DNA of 64,000 nt from Saccharomonospora piscinae (GTDB lineage Bacteria > Actinomycetota > Actinomycetes > Mycobacteriales > Pseudonocardiaceae), in the NCBI RefSeq assembly GCF_005862235.1, contig NZ_VCEK01000002.1:434001-498000 (forward strand), read 5' to 3'. Position numbers and translations under genes: made by a program. Below, one piece after another: positions 1 through 8,879 of this stretch. Below the pieces are notes generated by a model. It ran no database searches. It was not told the origin of the DNA and saw nothing but the letters and a program-made list of their open reading frames with translations. How positions within the stretch are numbered: the stretch's first letter is position 1; each line of letters starts with the position of its first letter.

Positions 1-466
1 ACAGTGCCCGCGCGATGGCGACGCGCTGCTGCTGCCCGCCGGAGAGCTGGGCCGGCATCGACCCGGCCTTCTCGGCCAGCCCGACCCTGGTGAGGTTGTC
101 GAGCGCGATCCGCTCGGCCTCGGCCTTGTCCCGCTTGAGCACCTTGCGCTGCGCCACGGTGAGGTTGTCCAGCACGGACAGGTGCCCGAACAGGTTGAAC
201 CCCTGGAACACCATGCCGATCGCGCGCCGCGCCTTGTCGATGTCGACGTCGGGGTCAGTCAGCTCGAAGCCGTTGACGACCACGGTGCCCGAGTTCGGCG
301 CCTCCAGGACGTTGACGCACCGCAGCAGCGTCGACTTGCCCGAGCCGGACGGCCCGATGACGCACACCACCTCGCCGCGCCGGACCTCCATGTCGATGCC
401 CTTGAGCACCTCGAGGTGGCCGAAGGACTTGTGCAGGTCCGAGACCTGGACGATCACGTCACTCAT
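1..466 (-). CDS. Polar amino acid ABC importer, ATP-binding protein (partial, C-terminus missing)
   Basis: About 155 N-terminal residues are visible; the gene runs off the left edge. It should hydrolyse ATP on the cytoplasmic face to drive import of a polar amino acid. Seen: Walker A GPSGSGKST near residue 40, a Q-loop region with GMVFQ, and the ABC signature LSGGQQQRVAIARAL just before the edge; Walker B lies outside the window. The ATG shares one base with the stop of the upstream permease gene (TGATG), so translation is probably coupled. Permease and binding protein precede it in the same operon. The GlnQ/HisP subfamily is clear, but the substrate cannot be decided from sequence. Confidence 0.95.
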   Translation of the reverse strand, partial: MSDVIVQVSDLHKSFGHLEVLKGIDMEVRRGEVVCVIGPSGSGKSTLLRCVNVLEAPNSGTVVVNGFELTDPDVDIDKARRAIGMVFQGFNLFGHLSVLDNLTVAQRKVLKRDKAEAERIALDNLTRVGLAEKAGSMPAQLSGGQQQRVAIARAL

Positions 467-1275
467 CAGGCCGTCACCTTCAACCCTTGCTCCTCCTTGC
501 GGCCACTGCGGCGCTCCAGGTACCGCGAGAGATAGCCCAGCGGCACGGTGATGATGAGGTAGCACAGCCCGGCCAGCAGGATCGGTGTCAGCGAGCCGGT
601 CGCGTTCAACCCCTCCCTGCCGAACTTGGCGAGTTCGTACTCGTCCCGGGCCAGCCCCAGCAGGTAGATCAACGACGAGTCCTTGGTGAGCAGGATCAGC
701 TCGTTGGTCAACGGCGGCAGGATGATCCGGAACGCCTGCGGGATCACCACCGTCACCGTGGTCCTCGCCTGCGACATCCCCAGCGACCGGGCCGCCTCGA
801 TCTGCCCGTGCGGCACCGCCTGGATGCCCGCGCGCAGGGTCTCGGCGATGTAGGCCGAGCCCACGAGACCGAGCGCGATCGCCGCGGTGGAGTAGATGTC
901 GAACCGGATGTCGAACGCCAGCGGCACGCCGTAGCCGAGTGCGATGAACACGAGCAGCGCGGGGATACCGCGGAAGAACTCGATGTAGAGCGTCGCCAGC
1001 CACCGGTAGGGGCCGACCGACGACAGCTTCATCAACGCCAGGACCATGCCGATGCCCAGTCCCAGCGCGAAGCCGAGGCCGGTGTAGATGACCGTGTTGA
1101 CCAGCGCGGTGGACAGGATCGCGGGGAACTGGGTCGCCGCCGCGTCGACGTTGAAGAACGCGTCCTTGATCGTCCCCCAGTCGGCGAACACGCCGAGCAG
1201 GACGAAGAACAACACCAGCACGGCGTACTGCACGCCGCGGATCAGCTGCGCGCGCTTACGTCGCGACATCGCCAT
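466..1275 (-). CDS. Polar amino acid ABC importer, permease
   Basis: This 269-residue membrane protein is of the HisM/GlnP class. It has a hydrophobic N-terminal helix (about 13-33) and further membrane helices. The EAA-type coupling loop EAARSLGMSQ near residue 160, followed by IPQAFRIILPP, contacts the ATPase. The start ATG has a good ribosome binding site (GAGGAG, 8 bases upstream). Its stop overlaps the ATPase start by one base. The binding-protein gene lies 110 bases upstream on the same strand, separated by a long perfect hairpin. Confidence 0.95.
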   Translation of the reverse strand: MAMSRRKRAQLIRGVQYAVLVLFFVLLGVFADWGTIKDAFFNVDAAATQFPAILSTALVNTVIYTGLGFALGLGIGMVLALMKLSSVGPYRWLATLYIEFFRGIPALLVFIALGYGVPLAFDIRFDIYSTAAIALGLVGSAYIAETLRAGIQAVPHGQIEAARSLGMSQARTTVTVVIPQAFRIILPPLTNELILLTKDSSLIYLLGLARDEYELAKFGREGLNATGSLTPILLAGLCYLIITVPLGYLSRYLERRSGRKEEQGLKVTA

Positions 1276-1296
1276 GACGAGAACTCCTCAGGACCG

Positions 1297-1345
1297 GCCG
1301 GTGGCGGCCCCGGCGCGTGCGCGCCGCCCGTGGGCCGCCACCGGC
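1297..1345 (-). repeat. Perfect 14-bp inverted repeat between binding-protein and permease genes
   Basis: GCCGGTGGCGGCCC at 1297-1310 is exactly complementary to 1332-1345, around a 21-base GC-rich loop. It has no T-run. It lies between the genes for the periplasmic-type binding protein and the permease, where such hairpins commonly act as partial terminators or mRNA stabilisers that raise binding-protein expression. That role is inferred. Confidence 0.7.
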
Positions 1346-1385
1346 TCCACCGACTCTCGCGAGTGGTGTCGACGTGGTCGGGTGA

Positions 1386-2204
1386 CTACTTGCTCTCCGG
1401 CTTCTGCCCGAACCACTTCTCGTAGATCTCGTCGTAGCGGCCGTCCTCCTTGGCTGCGGCCAGGACCTCGTTCACCTTCGACAGCAGCGCGCCGTTGCCC
1501 TTGCGGACCGCGATGCCGTACTCCTCGCCGGTCTCGAACTCCGTGGTGACCTCGACGTCGTCGTTGCTCTTGGCGAAGTCGTAGAGCACGGAGTTGTCGT
1601 TGATGCCCGCGGCGACCTGGTCCGTCTTCACCGCCGTCTGCAGCAGCGCGAGGTCCTCGAACTGGCGCATCTCGTAGCCGAACTCCTCCTGGTTCTGTTC
1701 GGCGTACTCCTCACCGGTGGTGCCGAGCTGCACGCCGAGCACCTTGCCCTCGAGGTCACCCAGCTCGGCGATGTCCGAGTTCTGCTTCACGAGCAGGGCC
1801 TGGTTCGCGTCGTAGTAGCCGTCGGAGAAGTCCATCACCTTCGAGCGCACGTCGGTGATGGTCATCGCGGCGGCCGCGACGTCGCACTGCCCGGTGTCCA
1901 GTGCGGCACCGGACTCGATGCTCTCGAACGAGGTGTCGAAGATTTCCTGCTCGACCTCCAGCTCCTCGGCCACGAGATCCACGAGCTCGACGTCGAAGCC
2001 CACCGTCTCGCCACCCTCGGTGAACTGGAAGGGCTTGTAGGGCAGGTGGGTGCAGGTGGTCAACGAGCCGTCGTTGACCAACGAGACCTCGTCACCGGCC
2101 TCGCTCTCGCCACCGGTGTTCACTTCCTCCGCGCAGCTTGCCGCGGTGACGGCGAGGGCGAAGGCGGGCAGCAGGGTAAGCGCCCTGGTGAGACGACGCG
2201 CCAC
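1386..2204 (-). CDS. Amino acid ABC importer, lipoprotein substrate-binding protein
   Basis: This 272-residue extracytoplasmic solute-binding protein of family 3 captures a polar amino acid for the adjacent permease. I chose the GTG at 2204 because AGGAG sits 7 bases upstream; the upstream in-frame ATG at 2252 has no such site. The N-terminus is a lipoprotein signal (Arg-rich start, hydrophobic core, lipobox TAASC), so Cys becomes the membrane anchor. Family features include GFDVELVDLVAEEL early in the mature protein, the typical middle block VMDFSDGYYDANQALLV, and the C-terminal YDEIYEKWFG. First gene of the importer operon. Confidence 0.95.
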   Translation of the reverse strand: MARRLTRALTLLPAFALAVTAASCAEEVNTGGESEAGDEVSLVNDGSLTTCTHLPYKPFQFTEGGETVGFDVELVDLVAEELEVEQEIFDTSFESIESGAALDTGQCDVAAAAMTITDVRSKVMDFSDGYYDANQALLVKQNSDIAELGDLEGKVLGVQLGTTGEEYAEQNQEEFGYEMRQFEDLALLQTAVKTDQVAAGINDNSVLYDFAKSNDDVEVTTEFETGEEYGIAVRKGNGALLSKVNEVLAAAKEDGRYDEIYEKWFGQKPESK

Positions 2205-2310
2205 GGTGTCACTCCTAGTAATCCATACCGGCCAGTTAATGCATCCTGCCACCTGGATGCGCTAATGCGCAGCATCGGCTCCGTTACAGCAACGTTGCGT
2301 TGCCCGTTAC

Positions 2311-3747
2311 TCAACTCCGGGAGTGAGCGTCGAGCACGGTGGCGACCGCCTCCGTCACCCGCTGGGCCTGGTCGAGGTGCAGCCACTCGTCGGGCACGTG
2401 CGCGTTCGAGTCCGGGCCGAGCGCGCCCGTGACGAGGAACTGGGCCTCGGGGTACTTCTCGCCGAGCAGGCCCATGAAGGGGATCGACCCACCGAGGCCG
2501 ACGCTGCGCCACGGCGCGCCGAACACGTCGTCGCTGACCCGTTCCAGCGCCGTCGCCAACCACGGCGACAGCGCGGGGGCGTTCCAGCCGTCGGCGGCCT
2601 CCAGCCCCGACAGCTCCACGGTCGCGCCGTACGGCACGTCCGTGGTCAGGGCCCGCGAGATCGCGGCGAGCGCGGCCTCCGAGTCGGCGGTGGGCGGCAG
2701 CCGGAAGCTCAGAGCCAGCGTGGTGCCCGCGCGCAGCACGTTGCCCGCGTCAGCGGGTTCGGGCAGCCCCGACGCGCCGATCACGGACAACGTCGGCCGC
2801 CAGCTGTTGTTCAGCAGCAGCTCCACCTCGTCGGCCACGACGGGGCCGGTGGTGCCGTGCCACGGCCATGCGCCGACGACCGAACCCGGCGCGGACTCGG
2901 CCGTGGCCCTGGTCTCGGCGATCCGGTTCGCCGGGATCTCCACATGGCACGCGCCGAGCTTGAGCTGGCCGGTGGCGGAGTCCTCCACCCGGTCGAGCAG
3001 GGCCCGCAGCACCCGGAACGAGCTGGGCACCACGCCGCTGGCCAGGCCGGAGTGCTGCGCCGTCTCCAGCACCCGCACGGTGACGTCGACCTGGGCCATC
3101 CCGCGCAGGCTGGTCGTGAGCCACAGCCGCTCGTAGTCGTTGCCGCCGGAGTCGAGGCACACGACCAGCGACACCCGGCCCAGACGGTCGGTCAGGTGGT
3201 CGAGGTAGGCGGGCAGGTCGGGGCTGCCGGACTCCTCGCCGGTCTCCAGCAGCACGACGGTGCGCGCGTGCGAACCGCCCGCCTCCCGCACCGCCGCCAG
3301 CGCGACGGTGGCGGCGTAGCCCGCGTAACCGTCGTCGGCGGAGCCGCGCCCGTACAGCCTGCCGTCGCGGATCACCGGCGTCCACGGGCCGAGTCCGTCG
3401 GCCCAGCCGCCGACGGGCGGCTGCTTGTCCAGGTGGCCGTACATGAGGACCGTGCCCCGGTCCTCGGCGCCCTGGGATTCCTCCGTGGCCGGCACGTCCA
3501 GCAGCAACACGGGGCTGCGGCCGGGCAGTCGCACCACGTCGGTCGTCGCCCCGGGCAGGTCGGCGGCGTCGAGCCAGGACCGCACGTGCCGCACGGCCTC
3601 GTCGAGGTGGCCGTGTTCCGCCCACTCCGGGTCGAAGACGGGCGACAGCGCCGGGATCGCGACGAGGTCCGACAGGCTCGGCAGCACGTCATCGGCCCAC
3701 CGCCGCCGGACTGAGTTCTTCACACTCTCCAGTTCCACGGACACCAT
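2311..3747 (-). CDS. M20-family metallopeptidase (dipeptidase/deacylase)
   Basis: This 478-residue cytoplasmic Zn-dependent hydrolase is of the M20/PepV-CNDP-like type. Metal and catalytic motifs are present: MYGHLDKQP (His ligand and following Asp near 105), GRGSADDGYAG (bridging Asp near 135) and ETGEESGSPD (catalytic Glu pair near 170), plus a C-terminal His region (GPDSNAHVPDEWL). The length fits the dipeptidase branch. It is transcribed leftward from a divergent region shared with the dehydrogenase operon. The substrate is not predictable; dipeptides or acylated amino acids are usual. Confidence 0.9.
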   Translation of the reverse strand: MVSVELESVKNSVRRRWADDVLPSLSDLVAIPALSPVFDPEWAEHGHLDEAVRHVRSWLDAADLPGATTDVVRLPGRSPVLLLDVPATEESQGAEDRGTVLMYGHLDKQPPVGGWADGLGPWTPVIRDGRLYGRGSADDGYAGYAATVALAAVREAGGSHARTVVLLETGEESGSPDLPAYLDHLTDRLGRVSLVVCLDSGGNDYERLWLTTSLRGMAQVDVTVRVLETAQHSGLASGVVPSSFRVLRALLDRVEDSATGQLKLGACHVEIPANRIAETRATAESAPGSVVGAWPWHGTTGPVVADEVELLLNNSWRPTLSVIGASGLPEPADAGNVLRAGTTLALSFRLPPTADSEAALAAISRALTTDVPYGATVELSGLEAADGWNAPALSPWLATALERVSDDVFGAPWRSVGLGGSIPFMGLLGEKYPEAQFLVTGALGPDSNAHVPDEWLHLDQAQRVTEAVATVLDAHSRS

Positions 3748-4119
3748 CGTGCCACCCGCACACCACTGTGTCGGTCGTCACACCACGTGGAAGGGGGCCA
3801 CCCGCGGCCCGGCCACGGCGCGTCGAAGGGGGGCCCGCGCGAGCCGTGACAACACAGGTCCGGCCGTTGCTCGCCGTTGCGACCATCGGCGGTGACACGG
3901 TTGGTAGTCCAAGCGTTTACGCAGCTCATCGACAGTGTGGCCGCAACGAATCGGGATCGGGGCCTCTCCACAGGGCGGGTTTCCATGCCAGGATGAGCGC
4001 GTGAACCGTCACCGCCGACGGGCATCAGCGCTGTGGACCCCAACCGCGCACACGGTGACCGGCGGCGCGCCGCACCGGTCGCCACAAGCGGCCGTGCGGC
4101 ACGACACCAAGGAGATGCG
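3748..4119. other. Divergent intergenic region without a gene
   Basis: 372 bases separate the M20 peptidase (leftward) from the dehydrogenase operon (rightward). I see no convincing coding frame. It must hold both promoters, but no clear -35/-10 pair is visible. The only local symmetry noticed is a short GCGT-TT-ACGC palindrome at about 3914-3923. A good ribosome binding site (AAGGAG) lies just before 4120. Confidence 0.6.
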
Positions 4120-5331
4120 ATGTCGTCCCCCGAACAGTGGACGCGCCCGCAATCTGGCGCCGGCTCGGCCGCGACAGCGGCGCAACCGTCCCCAGAGCAG
4201 GTGATTGCGGGCTTGCGAGCAACAACCGAAGGCGGAGCCGAGCTGACCCAGCTCCTCACCCCCGAGGGTGAGCGGCTGCCCTCACCCCAGTTCGACCCCT
4301 ACCTCACCGACGTCGACGCCGAGACACTGCGCGGGCTGTACCGCGACATGGTCCTGGTCCGGCGGGCCGACCGCGAGTGCAACGCCATGCAGCGGCAGGG
4401 CCAGCTCGGCATCTGGGTACCGCTGCTCGGCCAGGAGGCCGCGCAGGTCGGCTCGGGCCGCGCACTGCAACCGCAGGACATGGCGTTTCCCAGCTACCGC
4501 GAGCACGGCGTCGCCTACACGCGCGGTGTCGACTTCACCGAGCTGCTCGGCATCTTCCGGTGTACCGACCACAGCCAGTGGGACTTCGCGGGCCACCGCT
4601 TCCACCCGTACACCATCGTGATCGGCAACCAGGTGCTCAACGCCGCCGGTTACGCGATGGGCCAGAAGTTCGAGGGCAAGGTCGGCGAGGAACCCGACGC
4701 CGAGGCCACCATCTGCTACTTCGGTGACGGCGCCACCAGCCAGGGCGACGTCCACGAGGGCTTCGTCTGGGCCGCAGTCTACGACGCGCCGCTGGTGTTC
4801 TTCTGCCAGAACAACCAGTGGGCCATCTCCGAGCCCACCGAGCGCCAGTCCCGGCTTCCGCTGTACCAGCGCGCCCGCGGCTACGGATTCCCCGGGATCC
4901 GTGTCGACGGCAACGACGTGCTGGCCTGCCTCGCGGTCACGCGCTGGGCGCTCGAGGAGTGCCGCCGGGGCAACGGCCCGGTGCTCATCGAGGCGTACAC
5001 GTACCGCATGGACGCGCACACCACCACCGACGACCCCACCCGCTACCGCCTCTCGGACGAGCTGGAGGCGTGGAAGCTCAAGGACCCGATCGAGCGCGTG
5101 CGCGTCCACCTGTCCCGCTCCGGTGGCGCCGACCAGGACTACTTCGACGAGGTGCAGGCCGAGGCCGACCGGTTCGCGGCGGAACTGCGCGACTTCTGCT
5201 TCGCCATGCCCGACCCGCCGCCCGAGCGCCTCTTCTCCTCCGTCTACTCGGAGCCCTCGCCGCAGCTCGACGCTCAGCGCGAGGAGTACCTGGCCTACCA
5301 CGCCGGGTTCGCGGACGGGGGGCACCGGTGA
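4120..5331 (+). CDS. 2-oxoacid dehydrogenase E1 component, alpha subunit
   Basis: This 403-residue thiamine-diphosphate-dependent subunit decarboxylates the 2-oxoacid together with E1 beta. The ThDP/Mg motif is intact: GDGATSQGDVHEG followed about 25 residues later by QNNQWAIS. The ATG at 4120 is chosen because AAGGAG sits 5 bases upstream; the open frame continues further upstream without a ribosome site. Its stop overlaps the E1 beta start (TGATG). Domain order and operon (E1a-E1b-E2) resemble mycobacterial bkdABC (Rv2497c-Rv2495c), so the substrate is probably branched-chain 2-oxoacids; pyruvate is the alternative. Confidence 0.93.
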   Translation: MSSPEQWTRPQSGAGSAATAAQPSPEQVIAGLRATTEGGAELTQLLTPEGERLPSPQFDPYLTDVDAETLRGLYRDMVLVRRADRECNAMQRQGQLGIWVPLLGQEAAQVGSGRALQPQDMAFPSYREHGVAYTRGVDFTELLGIFRCTDHSQWDFAGHRFHPYTIVIGNQVLNAAGYAMGQKFEGKVGEEPDAEATICYFGDGATSQGDVHEGFVWAAVYDAPLVFFCQNNQWAISEPTERQSRLPLYQRARGYGFPGIRVDGNDVLACLAVTRWALEECRRGNGPVLIEAYTYRMDAHTTTDDPTRYRLSDELEAWKLKDPIERVRVHLSRSGGADQDYFDEVQAEADRFAAELRDFCFAMPDPPPERLFSSVYSEPSPQLDAQREEYLAYHAGFADGGHR

Positions 5332-6377
5332 TGGCGGCCCCCGTGACCTCAGCGAAGCCCGTGACCGAGACCCACACCGAGACGCAGGCGACCGTGCAGA
5401 AGCTCACCATCGGCAAGGCGCTCAACGCGGGCCTGCGGGCCGCGATGGAGGCCGACGACAAGGTCATCATGATGGGGGAGGACGTCGGCAAGCTCGGCGG
5501 CGTCTTCCGGATCACCGACGGACTGCAGAAGGACTTCGGCGAGCACCGGGTGCTCGACACCCCGCTGGCCGAGTCCGGCATCATCGGCACCGCCGTCGGC
5601 CTGGCCGTGCGGGGCTTCCGGCCCGTGTGCGAGATCCAGTTCGAGGGGTTCATCTTCCCCGGCTTCGACCAGATCTCCAGCCAGCTCGCCAAACTGCACT
5701 ACCGCACGCAGGGCGAGGTGAAGGTGCCCGTGGTGATCCGCGTGCCGTTCGGCGGCGGCATCGGCGCGGTCGAGCACCACTCCGAGTCGCCCGAGTCGCT
5801 GTTCTCGCACATCGCGGGCCTGCGGGTCGTGTCGTGCTCGAACCCGGTCGACGCCTACTGGATGATTCAGCAGGCCATCCGGTGCGACGACCCCGTGCTG
5901 TTCTTCGAACCCAAGCGGCTCTACCACTCCGGTGCGCTCAAGGCTCCGGTGGACACCACGGCCACACCCGACCCGCTGTTCGCCTCCCGCACCGTGCGGC
6001 AGGGCACGGCGGCGACGGTCGTGGCCTACGGCCCCTCGGTACCGGTGTGCCTCGACGCGGCCAGTGCCGCGGCGGAGGAGGGCCGGTCGCTGGAGGTCAT
6101 CGACCTGCGGACACTGTCGCCCCTCGACCTGGAGCCCGTGTTCGAGTCGGTGCGCCGCACCGGCAGGCTCATCGCGGTGAGCGAGGCGCAGTCGGAGTCG
6201 TCGATCACCTCCGAGATCGCCGCGCGCGTGCAGCAGGAGTGCTTCTACTCGCTGGAGGCTCCGGTGTTGCGCGTGACGGGGTTCGACACGCCCTACCCGC
6301 CGGCCAAGCTGGAGGAGCACTACCTGCCGGATCTGGACCGGGTGCTGCACGCCGTCGACCGCGCGCTGGAATGGTGA
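5331..6377 (+). CDS. 2-oxoacid dehydrogenase E1 component, beta subunit
   Basis: This 348-residue transketolase-like beta subunit forms the heterotetrameric E1 with the preceding gene product. Typical blocks: MMGEDVGKLGGVFR near 45-60, the conserved LAESGIIGTAVGLA, FEGFIFPGFDQI, and the VPFGGGIGAVEHHS segment. The transketolase C-terminal domain begins near residue 215 and contains VIDLRTLSPLD. The first ~25 residues are Thr/Glu-rich and probably flexible. The ATG overlaps the E1 alpha stop by one base. E2 starts 9 bases after its stop, so the three genes form one operon. Confidence 0.93.
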   Translation: MAAPVTSAKPVTETHTETQATVQKLTIGKALNAGLRAAMEADDKVIMMGEDVGKLGGVFRITDGLQKDFGEHRVLDTPLAESGIIGTAVGLAVRGFRPVCEIQFEGFIFPGFDQISSQLAKLHYRTQGEVKVPVVIRVPFGGGIGAVEHHSESPESLFSHIAGLRVVSCSNPVDAYWMIQQAIRCDDPVLFFEPKRLYHSGALKAPVDTTATPDPLFASRTVRQGTAATVVAYGPSVPVCLDAASAAAEEGRSLEVIDLRTLSPLDLEPVFESVRRTGRLIAVSEAQSESSITSEIAARVQQECFYSLEAPVLRVTGFDTPYPPAKLEEHYLPDLDRVLHAVDRALEW

Positions 6378-6386
6378 GGGGAAGCG

Positions 6387-7790
6387 ATGCCTGACTACAA
6401 GCACTTTCCCCTCGCCGACACCGCCGAGGGGCTCACCGAGGCCGAGATCATCGACTGGAAGGTCAAGCCCGGCGACGAGGTGACGGTCAACCAGATCGTC
6501 GTGGAGGTCGAGACCGCCAAGGCCGCCGTCGAGTTGCCCATCCCCTGGGCAGGCGTGGTGACCGAACTGCTGGTGGAGCCGGGGCAGACGGTGGAGGTGG
6601 GGACGCCGATCCTCACCGTGGACGTCGATCCGCAGGGCGCGGCGGCCGTGAACGGCTCCGGCTCCGCTGCTTCCGCTGTTTCGGCCGAGACCACCGAGAC
6701 CACCGAGACCACCGAGACCACCGAGGCCGCCGAGGCCGATGCCGACGAGATGAAGCCGCTGGTGGGCTACGGGTCCAAGACCACGGTGGCCAAGCGCAGG
6801 GCGCGGAAGTCGCAGGCCACGCCAGCGGCACCCGCCCCGGAGCCGGTGCAAGCGGTGACGGTCGTGGCACCCCGCCCGGCATCCGAGCAGGCCGCCCCGG
6901 CGGGATACGTGCCGCTGGCCAAGCCGCCCGTGCGCAAGCTGGCGAAGGAGCTGGGCATCGACCTGCGCACGGTGGCGGGATCGGCCGAGGGCGGAGTGAT
7001 CACCCGGGAAGACGTGCGGCGGGCGGCGGACGGCACCGCCGAGACCGCCTCAGCCGCACCGCAGCCGGTCACGGCCGAGTACGACCCCGCGACGCGGGAG
7101 CGCCGCGTGCCCATCCGAGGTGTCCGCAAGGCCACCGCCAACGCGATGGTGGGCAGCGCCTTCACGGCTCCGCACGTCACGGAGTTCCTGACGATCGACG
7201 TGACGCCCATGATGGAACTTCGGCAGAAGTTGAAGGGCGCCCCGCAGTTCTCCGGAGTCAAGCTGACCCCGCTGGTCATCGCGGCGAAGGCGGTGTGCCT
7301 GGCGGCGCGCCGCACTCCCGACGTGAACGCGGTGTGGGACGAGAGTTCCGGCGAGATCGTCTACAAGGACTACGTACACCTCGGTATCGCGGCGGCCACC
7401 CCGCGCGGTCTCGTGGTGCCCAAGGTCCGCGACGCCGACCGCAAGTCGCTGGCCGAACTGGCGGGCGACATCGGGGAACTCACCGCCGTCGCCCGCGACG
7501 GCAAGACACCACCTGAGGCGATGCTGAACGGCACGTTCACCATCACCAACGTCGGCGTGTTCGGTGTCGACACCGGGACGCCGATCATCAACCCCGGTGA
7601 GTCGGCGATCCTCGCGCTCGGCGCGATCCGCGACATGCCGTGGGTCGTGGACGGCGAACTCGCCGTGCGCAAGGTGATGCAGCTGTCGCTGAGCTTCGAC
7701 CACCGGGTGATCGACGGACAGCAGGGCTCGCAGTTCCTCGCCGACGTGGGCGCGCTGCTGGCCGATCCGGCTGTGGCGATCACCTACTGA
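6387..7790 (+). CDS. Dihydrolipoamide acyltransferase E2 component
   Basis: This 467-residue core protein of the dehydrogenase complex transfers the acyl group from lipoate to CoA. Domains: one lipoyl domain (about 1-80, modified Lys in VETAKAAVE), a Thr/Glu and Ala/Pro linker (about 85-170), a peripheral subunit-binding domain (about 175-215, VRKLAKELGIDL and ITREDVRRA), and the catalytic domain (about 240-467) with the active-site SFDHRVIDG near the C-terminus. One lipoyl domain is usual for bkdC-type E2. The linker contains a perfect nucleotide tandem repeat. No E3 gene lies beside it, so a lipoamide dehydrogenase elsewhere must serve the complex. Confidence 0.94.
   Translation: MPDYKHFPLADTAEGLTEAEIIDWKVKPGDEVTVNQIVVEVETAKAAVELPIPWAGVVTELLVEPGQTVEVGTPILTVDVDPQGAAAVNGSGSAASAVSAETTETTETTETTEAAEADADEMKPLVGYGSKTTVAKRRARKSQATPAAPAPEPVQAVTVVAPRPASEQAAPAGYVPLAKPPVRKLAKELGIDLRTVAGSAEGGVITREDVRRAADGTAETASAAPQPVTAEYDPATRERRVPIRGVRKATANAMVGSAFTAPHVTEFLTIDVTPMMELRQKLKGAPQFSGVKLTPLVIAAKAVCLAARRTPDVNAVWDESSGEIVYKDYVHLGIAAATPRGLVVPKVRDADRKSLAELAGDIGELTAVARDGKTPPEAMLNGTFTITNVGVFGVDTGTPIINPGESAILALGAIRDMPWVVDGELAVRKVMQLSLSFDHRVIDGQQGSQFLADVGALLADPAVAITY
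6687..6722 (+). repeat. 9-bp tandem repeat (x4) inside the E2 linker
   Basis: Four perfect copies of GAGACCACC encode Glu-Thr-Thr four times in the linker after the lipoyl domain. The unit is a multiple of three, so copy-number change keeps the frame and alters only linker length. Confidence 0.9.
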
Positions 7791-7797
7791 CGGCACG

Positions 7798-7837
7798 CTC
7801 GCGGCCCGCCGAGAGATCGGACTCGGCGGGCCGCGAG
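7798..7837. terminator. Bidirectional hairpin terminator between E2 and Nudix genes
   Basis: CTCGCGGCCCGCCGAG (7798-7813) pairs perfectly with 7822-7837, giving a 16-bp stem and an 8-base loop between two convergent genes. It lacks a T-tract, as is common for actinobacterial terminators. Confidence 0.8.
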
Positions 7838-7847
7838 AGCCGTCCCC

Positions 7848-8243
7848 TCAGCGAAGCAGTCCGCGTTCCCGCAGCTCGTCCAGGACCAGCCCGCCCGCCG
7901 TCGAAACCAGGTGGCGATCGGCGTGGGTGAGCCAGCGCAGCTCAGCCACCTCACTGCTGGCGGTGAGTTCGCCCTCGTAGTCGGCGGTGTAGCAGCTCAT
8001 GCGCACCACGCCGTCGGCGCGGCCGTGCGCGGGAGCCTCGACGGTTCCGCTGTGCCGCGCGGTGCCGGTCACGATGTCGACGGCCAGTTCCTCGGCGACC
8101 TCCCGCACGAGCGTGTCGAGATCGGACTCGCCGGGTTCCCGCTTTCCGCCGGGCAGAAAGTAGACGTCCTCCCCGCGCGAGCGGGCACCCAGGACGCACC
8201 CGTCCCGCAGCAGCAACCAGGCCACCTTGTCGATGAACACCAC
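7848..8243 (-). CDS. Nudix hydrolase
   Basis: This 131-residue protein hydrolyses a nucleoside diphosphate linked to another moiety. The Nudix box G-x5-E-x7-REVAEELAV lies at about residues 33-55 (GGKREPGE through REVAEEL); the consensus Gly of the final xGU is Ala here, which some family members tolerate. The GTG at 8243 is supported by a TAGCCT box exactly 6 bases upstream (leaderless arrangement). It is divergent from fxsA. The substrate cannot be predicted; house-cleaning of oxidised nucleotides is one possibility. Confidence 0.9.
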   Translation of the reverse strand: MVFIDKVAWLLLRDGCVLGARSRGEDVYFLPGGKREPGESDLDTLVREVAEELAVDIVTGTARHSGTVEAPAHGRADGVVRMSCYTADYEGELTASSEVAELRWLTHADRHLVSTAGGLVLDELRERGLLR

Positions 8244-8249
8244 GCGGGC

Positions 8250-8255
8250 AGGCTA
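8250..8255 (-). promoter_or_regulatory. -10 box, leaderless Nudix mRNA
   Basis: TAGCCT on the minus strand ends 6 bases before the GTG at 8243, so transcription probably begins at or next to the start codon. No ribosome binding site is present. Confidence 0.55.
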
Positions 8256-8310
8256 CGCATCCGCACCGGGCAGCGGGAGCAAATCGCCGGGCCCGCGCGT
8301 TGAACATCAT

Positions 8311-8805
8311 ATGGCCGCCATCTTCCTGCTCTGGGTGATCGCCGAGATCGCCGCGATCTGGGCCGTCGCGTCGCTCGTCGGCTTCCTCGCCACGCTCGGC
8401 CTGCTGCTCGCCGGTGCCCTGGTCGGCTCGTGGCTGGCCCGGCGCGAGGGCGGCAAGGCCGCACGCGCGGTGATGGACACGGCGCGCGCGGGACGCTCAC
8501 CTCACAACGAGGTCACCGACGGCATGCTCATCGGGCTCGGCGGAGTACTGATCTTCGTGCCCGGATTCGTCAGCGACGTCGCGGGCCTGCTGCTGCTCCT
8601 GCCGCCCACCCGGGCCCTGGTGCGGCGTTCGTGGCTGCGGCGGCTGGAACGGCGTGGGCCCGCGCAGGCGCGGGGATTCGCGAGCCGCAACCGCGTCATC
8701 GTGGTGGACAGCGAGGTCGTGTCCGATCAGGGTCGGGAGACTCGCGGTGACGACCGGCGCGGACCACCAGACCCACCCCAGCGCCCGATCATCGAGTCCG
8801 AGTGA
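8311..8805 (+). CDS. fxsA: FxsA-family membrane protein
   Basis: This 164-residue cytoplasmic membrane protein has hydrophobic helices at about 5-25 and 28-45, then the conserved LIGLGGVLIFVPGFVSDVAG segment (about 70-90), the FxsA hallmark, and a charged cytoplasmic tail. FxsA of E. coli relieves F-plasmid exclusion of phage T7; its cellular role in actinobacteria is unknown. The ATG at 8311 gives an N-terminus matching the family; the frame stays open upstream but that part would be hydrophilic and lies within the divergent promoter region. Confidence 0.9.
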   Translation: MAAIFLLWVIAEIAAIWAVASLVGFLATLGLLLAGALVGSWLARREGGKAARAVMDTARAGRSPHNEVTDGMLIGLGGVLIFVPGFVSDVAGLLLLLPPTRALVRRSWLRRLERRGPAQARGFASRNRVIVVDSEVVSDQGRETRGDDRRGPPDPPQRPIIESE

Positions 8806-8879
8806 CCGGTCGGCCACCCCGCGTCGGCATCAGGAACCTCCAGGTCAGGTAGCGTTTGGCCGGACAACAGGAGGTACTG

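Noticed and set aside
7848-8243. Inactivated Nudix enzyme because of Gly to Ala in the Nudix box
   Set aside because: All catalytic Glu residues (REVAEEL) are intact, and Ala at the final Gly is a tolerated variant.
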